Source: Amycolatopsis anabasis
Lineage (GTDB): Bacteria > Actinomycetota > Actinomycetes > Mycobacteriales > Pseudonocardiaceae
Direction of reading: 5' to 3'
Assembly (NCBI RefSeq): GCF_009765355.1
Contig: NZ_VTHK01000010.1
Coordinates: 1 to 64,000, forward strand
Length of the DNA stretch: 64,000 bases
Below are positions 24,341 through 30,522 of the stretch, in pieces. Position 1 is the stretch's first letter. The number at the start of each line of letters is the position of its first letter. The position numbers and the translations under genes were made by a program. The notes under the pieces were generated by a model, which did not search any database, had not been told where the DNA came from, and worked only from the letters and a program-made list of their open reading frames with translations.

Positions 24341-25231
24341 ATGAGCAGCAACGGAGGGGGTACTCCGGTGGTCAGCAAGCCGGTCGTGCTGAAGGTGCTG
24401 CTGCGACAGCGGCACCTGCAAGGGCACTCCGCGTTCAACAAGGAATACGACAAGCTCGCCAAGAAAATTGACCCGGATCTTGTCGGTAGTGGACCGAGCA
24501 AGGCGCAGTTCTACCGGTGGCTTTCCGGCGAACTTCGCGGCCTGCCGTATGCGCACCACTGCCGAATCCTGGAAAGCATGTTCCCCGCGTGGACAGCGGC
24601 CCAACTGTTCGAACCACATACCGGCGGCAACGAGTTTGTTCCCGAGCCCCCGGCGAAGGCCGCCGCGAGCCCAGTCCCGGCTCAGGGCATGGCAGACGTG
24701 ACGGCCGTATTTCCCACCCGGCCCGCGTTCCTGCACGAGGTTCCACCGCACAAGCTGTTCGACAACGCCGAGAAGATCAGCATGGTCGGGCTATCGCTCA
24801 ACCTGCTGTGCCAGCAGTACTCCGACAAGTCCCTGACCGATCTCCTCGAAACCGGCACCGTCGTCGAGCTGCTGTTCCTCGACCCGCAAGGCGAGTACAT
24901 CAAGGCCCGAGAATGCGAGGAGTCCCACCGGCCGGGCGTGCTGACCACGCTCACCGCACTCAACATCCAGACCGTGCAGCGCCTCCAAAGCAAGCTCTCA
25001 CCCGAGGCCCAGGGGAACCTGCGCATCCGCACCTACGACGAAGCCGTACGGTTCAACATCACCGTGATCGACGATGTGACCTGCGTCGTGCAGCCCTACC
25101 TGCCCGATGCGCGCGGGGTGGAGTCGCCGACACTGGTGATCGAGAAGCAGGAAGGGGCGCCGGGGCTGTTCAACACGTTCACCCAGGTGCTCACCTCGAT
25201 GTGGGACCGGGCGAAGGACGTCACCGCGTGA
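24341..25231 (+). CDS. HTH protein with DUF5919-type C-terminal domain
   Basis: 296 aa, ATG at a probably leaderless start. The N-terminal ~90 residues form a helical DNA-binding-like region (LKVLLRQRHLQGHSAFNKEY, SKAQFYRWLSGELRGLPYAH). The C-terminal ~170 residues follow the DUF5919 pattern: ISMVGLSLNLLCQQYSDKSL, VVELLFLDPQGEYIKARECE, LRIRTYDEAVRFNITVIDD. The last two motifs recall PLD/HKD-type strands but no HKD is present. The stop overlaps the start of the phosphatase gene (GTGA), so the two are co-translated. Known pairings of this kind suggest a sensor/regulator plus enzyme module; the signal is unknown. Confidence 0.75.
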   Translation: MSSNGGGTPVVSKPVVLKVLLRQRHLQGHSAFNKEYDKLAKKIDPDLVGSGPSKAQFYRWLSGELRGLPYAHHCRILESMFPAWTAAQLFEPHTGGNEFVPEPPAKAAASPVPAQGMADVTAVFPTRPAFLHEVPPHKLFDNAEKISMVGLSLNLLCQQYSDKSLTDLLETGTVVELLFLDPQGEYIKARECEESHRPGVLTTLTALNIQTVQRLQSKLSPEAQGNLRIRTYDEAVRFNITVIDDVTCVVQPYLPDARGVESPTLVIEKQEGAPGLFNTFTQVLTSMWDRAKDVTA

Positions 25232-26040
25232 AAGATACCGCCGAACTACTCGCCGTCGCCCAAGCCGCGGTCGAGATTGGCTACAAGCTCATGACCACCA
25301 CCGGCCCCGGCCAGGTCCACGAGAAAGGCGACCGCGACCTGGTCACCGACCTGGACCTTCGCATCCAGCGCGAGATCAAGACCTACCTGGAACGAGCCGC
25401 CCCCGGCATCGTCTTCCTCGGCGAAGAACAAGGCGGCGGCACCCTCGACCAGGACGCCAACTACGTCTGGGCGCTCGACCCGATCGACGGGACCTCGAAC
25501 TTCGCCCACGGCCTACCGCTCTGCGCGGTCTCCCTTGCCCTGGTCCACCGAGGCGAACCGGTCGTGGCCGTCATGGTCGCCCCGTTCCTGGAACTGCGCT
25601 ACCACGCCATCAAGGGCGAAGGCTCCTACGCCAACGGCCGCCGCATGCAGGCCAGCACCACCACCAGCCTGAACAAGGCCATGGTCTCGATCGGCGACTA
25701 CGCCGTGGGCAAGAACGCTGCCGAGAAGAACCGCCGCCGCCTCGCCCTCACCAAACTCCTAGCCGAAAACGTCGAACGGGTCCGCATGTTCGGCTCCGCC
25801 GCCCTCGACCTCGCCTTCGTCGCCGAAGGCCGCACCGACGCCTGCATCATCCTCGCCAACAAACCCTGGGACACCGCCGCAGGCGTCCTCCTCGCCCGCG
25901 AAGCGGGCGTAGAAGTTATCGACGCAACCGGCGATATGCACAACTTTGGTTCTCGCGAAACAATCGCAGCCAGTCCATCTATCTCCGCTGCACTACTTTC
26001 GCTCGTCGTCACTGCTGTTGCAGAACAGGAACAGACTTAA
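25228..26040 (+). CDS. Inositol-monophosphatase-family phosphatase
   Basis: 270 aa from the GTG at 25228. The metal-dependent phosphatase motifs are intact: GDRDLVTDLD, the metal ligand Glu in FLGEEQGGG, the signature WALDPIDGTSNFAHGLPLC and WDTAAGVLLAREAGVEV. Substrates could be inositol-phosphate, PAP/PAPS or histidinol-phosphate; context gives no choice. Codon use changes within the gene: up to ~25905 it is GC-rich, then the last ~45 codons use many A/T-ending codons (GTT ATC GAC GCA ACC), continuing into the AT-rich next gene. This points to a recombination junction inside the gene. Confidence 0.88.
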   Translation: MKDTAELLAVAQAAVEIGYKLMTTTGPGQVHEKGDRDLVTDLDLRIQREIKTYLERAAPGIVFLGEEQGGGTLDQDANYVWALDPIDGTSNFAHGLPLCAVSLALVHRGEPVVAVMVAPFLELRYHAIKGEGSYANGRRMQASTTTSLNKAMVSIGDYAVGKNAAEKNRRRLALTKLLAENVERVRMFGSAALDLAFVAEGRTDACIILANKPWDTAAGVLLAREAGVEVIDATGDMHNFGSRETIAASPSISAALLSLVVTAVAEQEQT

Positions 26041-26576
26041 TTTTTCGGGACTCGGTTGAGGTCTCCATGTAGGGAAGCTACGAATTTGGTGAAATTGCTG
26101 CTTTCGCTATCGTCTCGTTGATCGCAGCTTGGAACGATGATCCTGTCCTTAATGGGTGAGTCGTAATTCAATTGAATCCTAGCGCCGTATGGCCATTGTC
26201 CGTTCCCATGGCTCTCAAGCCATGGCTGGTTTACGGTACGCCCAGAATTTTCACGGGGAATTATTGTGACAGAACGAAGAAGTTGACGAGACCACATATC
26301 GACTAGCACATCTGCCTGGTCGAACGGATCTGCGCCTGTTTCGGGGACTGACGAATCCTTCCATGTTGCTTTCACTACAGTCGACTCGGTGAACAGTATT
26401 GCAACTCCATCAGTTGTATCGATATTCCAGTCAATTGAAACGTCGTAGAGGATCTTCTTCTGGTTGCGAGATAAAGCATAAATGCGCCGGAGTACATGCG
26501 GGGGAATCTGGTCGCCCGCCTGAGGGTTTGCGGCAACAAACCCTTTTCGGAGTTCGCGCAATGATTCTTCTAGCAT
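26037..26576 (-). CDS. AT-rich orphan hypothetical protein
   Basis: 179 aa from the ATG at 26576 (MLEESLRELRKGF). It converges on the phosphatase with a 4-bp stop overlap. Base composition is far below the surroundings: a 60-base sample at 26401 is 42% GC. No domain is recognised. The predicted protein is soluble, alpha/beta in character (VSIDWNIDTTDGVAILFTES, LLRSVTIIPRENSG, ARIQLNYDSP) and lacks signal peptide or membrane segments. Composition and position inside the island indicate recent acquisition. Confidence 0.65.
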   Translation of the reverse strand: MLEESLRELRKGFVAANPQAGDQIPPHVLRRIYALSRNQKKILYDVSIDWNIDTTDGVAILFTESTVVKATWKDSSVPETGADPFDQADVLVDMWSRQLLRSVTIIPRENSGRTVNQPWLESHGNGQWPYGARIQLNYDSPIKDRIIVPSCDQRDDSESSNFTKFVASLHGDLNRVPKN

Positions 26577-26603
26577 TCGATAGTCTCCATTCTCGTTTCT
26601 CAC

Positions 26604-27147
26604 TGCTGTGGCAAGAGAGTCGGCAGTCGGTGGTTCGGCGTTACGTTGCCGAATTTGTTCTATGGGATCAAGGCGCGCCGCCTGCGGCAGCGCGCGTCAG
26701 GCCCGTCACCTTGGCGGCCGTGCCCGAGGTCGACGCGGCCAACGCCGGGCCTGCCGCTCCGCTCACGGCCCGGCAGGCCGCGCGGCACGGCCGCCCGCAG
26801 GTGGTCACCGGCGCGCCGCCGCAGGCGACCCGAAGCACCACAGGCCAGCTCTCCAGCCGGACGGCTCACGCTCGCCAGTCGCCAGCCCCACCGCCCCGAA
26901 CGCCGGATCGTCCAACGGCCGCCGCACCGCGTCAAGGCGGGAAAGCGTGCCTTGACCCGGCACGACGGCCGCGTGGGATGGCTGCGTATCGGAGCGATGG
27001 GGGAGGAGTGGTCGAGCAAGATCAGGCCGTCTCCAGGCCGTCGGAGGTCGGGCACGGCCGAGAACGCGCGAGAACTGTCGAGAGGTAAATAGGCAGGTCA
27101 GCGGCCTTTTTCGGCTGAGATCCGCAGGTGATCAAGAACTCGGGGAG
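26604..27147. other. Non-coding, structured high-GC tail of the island
   Basis: No convincing gene; frames here lack motifs and starts. Composition returns to GC-rich after ~26670. Nested inverted repeats occupy 26674-26795. The 3' part (26940-27147) may be decayed coding sequence. If the element once had an integrase, this is where its remnant would be expected, but none is recognisable. Confidence 0.5.
26713..26795. repeat. Nested inverted repeats
   Basis: Outer arms GGCGGCCGTGCC (26713-26724) / GGCACGGCCGCC (26784-26795) are perfect over 12 bp; inner arms GGCCTGCCG (26748-26756) / CGGCAGGCC (26771-26779) are perfect over 9 bp. The asymmetric interior (23 versus 4 bases) makes a bulged structure. 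A further GCGCGC...GCGCGC repeat lies at 26673-26695. Confidence 0.6.
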
Positions 27148-27221
27148 AGATCACCCAGATCTACGAGGGCGCCAACCAGATCCAGCGCCTGGTCATGGCT
27201 CGCGCCCTGCTCAAGGGCTGA
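27148..27221 (+). pseudogene. Displaced 3' end of fadE (right boundary repeat, attR-like)
   Basis: Reads [20 protein letters not shown] then LKG and stop, in the fadE frame but with no upstream coding sequence. It repeats 23406-23459 almost exactly and then diverges. It most likely is the original end of fadE, left behind when the island inserted, because it is followed by a strong terminator and native-looking intergenic DNA. Confidence 0.8.
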
Positions 27222-27235
27222 CGGCCGTCGCCGGA

Positions 27236-27276
27236 GAACCGCCCCGGATTCCGCGAACGCGGGTTCGGGGCGGTTC
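27236..27276 (+). terminator. Hairpin terminator of the original fadE end
   Basis: GAACCGCCCCGGA pairs with TTCGGGGCGGTTC (one mismatch), with an inner CCGCG-AA-CGCGG stem extending it. It begins 15 bp after the displaced stop codon. Confidence 0.75.
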
Positions 27277-27344
27277 TGTGCTGCCGTCCGGGTGACGGAT
27301 GTCCCGCGAAGCGGGTTTTACGTGAGCTTTAGCCCCGGCTGCGG

Positions 27345-27379
27345 TAGCCTCGTCGATCGGTAGTTGAAGTTTCAATTGA
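27345..27379 (+). promoter_or_regulatory. Promoter with MarR-type operator upstream of doxX
   Basis: TAGCCT (27345-27350) is a -10-like hexamer. Ten bases further, TAGTTGAAGTTTCAATTGA (27361-27379) contains TTGAA-GT-TTCAA and fits the TAGTTGAAN2TTCAACTA dyad bound by many actinobacterial MarR/HxlR regulators. Its place at about +4 to +23 would allow repression. GGGGAG precedes the ATG at 27398. Confidence 0.5.
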
Positions 27380-27397
27380 TCGGGGAGCTGGTTCCGG

Positions 27398-27841
27398 ATG
27401 TTCACTCGGGTTCAGGATGTGACCCTGTTGCTCGGCCGCATCGGAGTGGCGGTCGTGTTCCTGGCGCACGGCCTGCAGAAATGGGACAACGGCCTGGACG
27501 CCACGTCGGCGTTCTTCGGCAAGACGGGCATCCCGCTGCCGACCGTGGCCGCGCTGTTCGCGATGGCCGTCGAGGTCATCGGGTCGATCGCGTTCATCGT
27601 CGGATTCGCGTTGCCGCTGGTCGGCCTGGGCTATGTGGTCGTTTCGGTGGGCGCGATCCTGTCCGTGCACATCGACAACGGCCTGACCGGTCAGGGCGGC
27701 TACGAGCTGGTGCTGGTGCTCGCCGCGGCCGGGCTGGCGCTCGGGTTCAACGGCGGCCGCCTGTCGCTGGACTACCTGCTGTTCTGGCGCAAGCGGGAGG
27801 CGAAGAAGGAGCGGCAGGTGGCCGCGCCTCAGGTCGCCTGA
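27398..27841 (+). CDS. DoxX-family membrane protein
   Basis: 147 aa, ATG with GGGGAG 10 bases upstream. Four membrane helices and the DoxX signature are visible (LLLGRIGVAVVFLAHGLQKW near the N-terminus, then GIPLPTVAALFAMAVEVIGS). Family members are linked to redox and thiol stress in mycobacteria and to quinone-related functions elsewhere. Expression is probably induced through the MarR-like operator in its leader. The C-terminal basic tail (FWRKREAKKERQ) is cytoplasmic. The 3' end overlaps the convergent TIGR03089 gene by 13 bp. Confidence 0.88.
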   Translation: MFTRVQDVTLLLGRIGVAVVFLAHGLQKWDNGLDATSAFFGKTGIPLPTVAALFAMAVEVIGSIAFIVGFALPLVGLGYVVVSVGAILSVHIDNGLTGQGGYELVLVLAAAGLALGFNGGRLSLDYLLFWRKREAKKERQVAAPQVA

Positions 27842-28545
27842 CCCAGGTCCACAGTGGTCTGCTCGGTGCGGCGCCGGTCGTCCAGTTTGGCCGGATCCGC
27901 GCCGGTGACCTGGACCAGATGCGCGCCCGCGGTCAGCGGGGCGATCAGTCCACTGAGGACGCCATCCGGCAGCGACCAGTCCAGAGTGGACAGAACGCGG
28001 TCACCGGCCCCGATGCCCTGGCTGGTGGCTCGTGCCCGGGCGTCGGCCAGGACGGAGTCCACTGTGGAGGAAAGCAGGGCGGGTGTGTCGCCGGAGATCG
28101 GGAACAGCGGGCTGAAGTCGTCTCCGGCGAGCCGCGCCTCGGCGAGGTAGTCGAGCGCGCCCTCCGGTGGCGGGGCGGAAAGCCCTCGCCCCAACGGGTC
28201 CAGGGCGACCACGGCGGTCGCTTCCGCGGTGGTCGGCGGGTTCCCCGGGGCGATGAAGGCGACCTTGGCGTCGCCCGGATCCGCGACCACGTGCGCACCG
28301 CACCACCACGCGCCCAGCAGTACCCCGGCGGTCTGCCAGTGCGCGGGCAGCGCCACCGCGACCTTGTCACCCGGTTCGACGTCGAGCTCTTCGACCAGCC
28401 AGTTGGCCGTCTTCGCCGCCCAGTTCGCACAGGTGGCCGCGGAGAGCTCGACACGGGTGCCGGCCGCGTCGTCGTAGTGCGTGATCAGTGGGCGCGCTCC
28501 GCCGGTGGTCAGCAGCGGGCGCAACAGGTGCTCGGTAACGCTCAC
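27829..28545 (-). CDS. TIGR03089-family protein (truncated AMP-binding fold)
   Basis: 238 aa. It resembles the first part of an ANL adenylating enzyme (CANWAAKTANWLVEELDVEP, GDKVAVALPAHWQTAGVLLG) but stops before the ATP-binding and catalytic-lysine regions, as is standard for TIGR03089. Enzymatic adenylation is therefore unlikely. The gene's place next to an LCP ligase and the rml/wbbL/manB genes is conserved with Rv3268 of M. tuberculosis, so a link to envelope assembly is plausible but untested. Confidence 0.87.
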   Translation of the reverse strand: MSVTEHLLRPLLTTGGARPLITHYDDAAGTRVELSAATCANWAAKTANWLVEELDVEPGDKVAVALPAHWQTAGVLLGAWWCGAHVVADPGDAKVAFIAPGNPPTTAEATAVVALDPLGRGLSAPPPEGALDYLAEARLAGDDFSPLFPISGDTPALLSSTVDSVLADARARATSQGIGAGDRVLSTLDWSLPDGVLSGLIAPLTAGAHLVQVTGADPAKLDDRRRTEQTTVDLGQAT

Positions 28546-28574
28546 CAGGCGACTGTAACGAGCCGCACAGTCGC

Positions 28575-30443
28575 CTAGTCGACGCAGGTTGCGCTACCGG
28601 CCGCGACCTGCGGCGCGGCGGGCGCCGCACCCCCGGAGCCGCTGCCGCCGCCACCCGCGCCGGGCGCCGGCGAGGCCGGGGCGCCGCGGCCGACGAGATC
28701 CCGGACGAACTGCCGGACCGCGGTCAGATCGGTTTCCACGATGCTCTGGCCGTCCGGGCTGCGCCCGCCGATCTTGGTCACCGGAATGGTCTCGAAGCGG
28801 ACGTCACCGGAGACGATTCCCTTGGCCTGCTCGGCGAATTCGAGGATGTTGAGGCCGGGGTCGAGTACGACCGAGCGGTGGATCGCGTCGGTGAGCTGGT
28901 TCAGCATCGACGGGCTGGTGAGCGTGCCCGCGGACAGCACCTTGTGCAGCGCGGAAGCCAGGAACGCTTGCTGGCGCAGGATGCGGTCCATGTCCCCGCG
29001 CGGCAGGTTCTTCCGCTGGCGCACGAAGGAAAGCGCCTCGCCCCCGGACACGACCTGGCGGCCCGCGCGGAAGTCGGCGCCGGAGTCCTTGTCCTCGGTG
29101 GGGTGCTTGAGGCACACCTCCACGCCGCCGAGGGCTTCGGTGAGCAGGTAGAAGCCGAGCAGGCTGACCTCGGCGTAGTGGTCGATCCGGATCTGGGTGA
29201 AGTCCTGCACGGTTTTCACCAAAGCCTTGCGACCGGCCTGGTCGGATTCCCGCTCGATTTCCGCGTTGTCGGTCTTGCCGTCCTTGCGCAGCTGGGCGGC
29301 CTCGGCGATCTTGGCTGCCCCGTAGGCGGAGTTGATCTTGGCCTGGCCGCCCTGCGGGACATCCACCCAGGTGTCGCGGGGAAGGGAGATCCCGGCCGGT
29401 TTGCCGCCGTTCTTCGGGATCCGCAGCACCATCATGGTGTCTGTGTTGATGCCGGCCTTCTCCTCGGTGCGCAGTGCTTTGAGTACCGTGAGCGGCAACG
29501 GGTTGCCCTGCATGTCGGTCCGGGCGTCGGTGCCGACGAGCAGGATGTCGGTCGCCCCGTCGTCCGCGGGCGGCGCCTGCCGGTCGTCGCCCTGATCGAG
29601 CGCGTCCGTGGTGTGCATGTTGTCCTGGAGCCGGTCGTAGGTCGCGTATGCGTAGCCGGTGGCGACCAGCGCGGCCACGGACAGCAGTGCCAGCGCGGCC
29701 TTGCCGACGGTCCGGGTCTTGCTCGCCTTGCGGTGCCGAGGACCTGCCTCGCCGACAGGAGCCGCCCCGGGCGTCGCGGGCCTGGAACGCGGATAAGGAG
29801 TCGGACGCGGACGATCACCATGCGTCAACAGCGGAAGGTGATCCTCAAATCTGGGCGGCTCTCCGGAAACCCCCTGCTTCCCCTGGTGAGCAGTGCTCTC
29901 CCAAGGCGCAGCGTCAGGGCGCTCCACTTCGAGAGCACCGCTCTCCCCGTGCGTGGAGGCAGGGTGCTCCGTTCGGAGATCACCGCTCTCCAACTCCGCG
30001 GCGTCAGGGTGCTCCGCTTCGAGAGCACCGCTCTCCGACCACGTGGCATCCTGCCGCTCTGTTTCGAGAGCGCTGCTCTCTGTTCTTGCGGCATCGGAGC
30101 GGTCCCTCGAGAGAGCACCGCTCTCTGTTCCCGCGAGGACTGGCCGCTCTGATTGGAGAGCGCTGCTCTCGGATTCCGTGGAGTCGGGGTGCTCTGATTC
30201 GAGAGCAGCGCTCTCGGTTGCCGCGGGGGCTGGGGCTGTTTCTGTGGAGGCCTGAGGTTCCGTGGAGGCCCGGGATTCTGCGGGGGCTTGCGGTTCTGTG
30301 GGGAGAGCGGTGCTCTCGGAAGTTGGGGAGGTGGGGTGCTCTGATTCGAGAGCGGTGCTCTCTGGGGGTGGAGGGGGGTGCTCTGAATTGTGAGCGGTGC
30401 TCTTGGGAGGGGTGGGTTGCTGGTCGTGGCTGTTGTCGCGCAT
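28575..30443 (-). CDS. LCP-family glycopolymer ligase with repetitive N-terminal region
   Basis: 622 aa from the ATG at 30443, which has GGGGAGGT 7-8 bases upstream; a GTG at 30452 overlaps that RBS and is rejected. Residues up to ~200 are disordered and built from 15-residue units of the type ESGALEAEHPDAAEL. A membrane helix follows (VGKAALALLSVAALVATGYA), then the LCP domain with ILLVGTDARTDMQG, the Arg of ISLPRDTWVD, and VEVCLKHP and SFVRQRKNLPRGDMDRILRQ. LCP enzymes attach arabinogalactan or other polyprenyl-linked polymers to peptidoglycan outside the membrane. The protein ends TCVD with a lone cysteine. It is a neighbour and paralogue of the next LCP gene. Confidence 0.92.
   Translation of the reverse strand: MRDNSHDQQPTPPKSTAHNSEHPPPPPESTALESEHPTSPTSESTALPTEPQAPAESRASTEPQASTETAPAPAATESAALESEHPDSTESESSALQSERPVLAGTESGALSRDRSDAARTESSALETERQDATWSESGALEAEHPDAAELESGDLRTEHPASTHGESGALEVERPDAAPWESTAHQGKQGVSGEPPRFEDHLPLLTHGDRPRPTPYPRSRPATPGAAPVGEAGPRHRKASKTRTVGKAALALLSVAALVATGYAYATYDRLQDNMHTTDALDQGDDRQAPPADDGATDILLVGTDARTDMQGNPLPLTVLKALRTEEKAGINTDTMMVLRIPKNGGKPAGISLPRDTWVDVPQGGQAKINSAYGAAKIAEAAQLRKDGKTDNAEIERESDQAGRKALVKTVQDFTQIRIDHYAEVSLLGFYLLTEALGGVEVCLKHPTEDKDSGADFRAGRQVVSGGEALSFVRQRKNLPRGDMDRILRQQAFLASALHKVLSAGTLTSPSMLNQLTDAIHRSVVLDPGLNILEFAEQAKGIVSGDVRFETIPVTKIGGRSPDGQSIVETDLTAVRQFVRDLVGRGAPASPAPGAGGGGSGSGGAAPAAPQVAAGSATCVD
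29886..30404. repeat. 45-bp repeat array of GAGAGCNNNGCTCTC palindromes inside the LCP gene
   Basis: A 15-bp palindrome starts at 29886, 29931, 29976, 30021, 30066, 30111, 30156 and 30201: eight units with an exact 45-bp period. After a degenerate gap it recurs at 30303, 30348 and 30390. Most copies are perfect (GAGAGCACCGCTCTC, GAGAGCGCTGCTCTC, GAGAGCGGTGCTCTC). On the coding strand each encodes E-S-G/S/T-A-L, so period and frame are both preserved. Confidence 0.92.
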
Positions 30444-30522
30444 CGGGCTCACCTCCCCACCCCGCCTCGAAGTCGATCGTCACCTGCCGTGGTCAAGATT
30501 AAGGCACGGAGCCCGGCGCACC

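Larger units (their letters stand above)
23460..27147. mobile_element. Putative genomic island inserted in the 3' end of fadE
   Basis: About 3.7 kb lies between two copies of the fadE 3' end. It carries genes foreign to the purine/lipid/cell-wall context on either side: XRE regulator, zinc-finger protein, micro-ORFs, DUF5919-type HTH protein, inositol-monophosphatase-type enzyme and an AT-rich orphan. It contains a marked base-composition break (~25910-26640) and a structured non-coding block. No integrase or transposase gene is visible, so the element is either decayed or moved in trans. Integration into a protein gene's 3' end with restoration of the end parallels phage 21/e14 at icd in E. 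coli. Confidence 0.7.

Noticed and set aside
26399-27088. 229-aa plus-strand frame in the island tail
   Set aside because: It overlaps the AT-rich orphan gene, has shifting composition and no motif or RBS; treated as non-coding.
27148-27221. Frameshifted second acyl-CoA dehydrogenase gene
   Set aside because: Only the last ~25 codons exist; nothing upstream resembles the rest of a fadE, so a displaced 3' end fits better.
29886-30404. CRISPR array
   Set aside because: The period is 45 bp and the 'spacers' are also repeated and coding; repeats are 15-bp palindromes in an open frame, and no cas genes are near.
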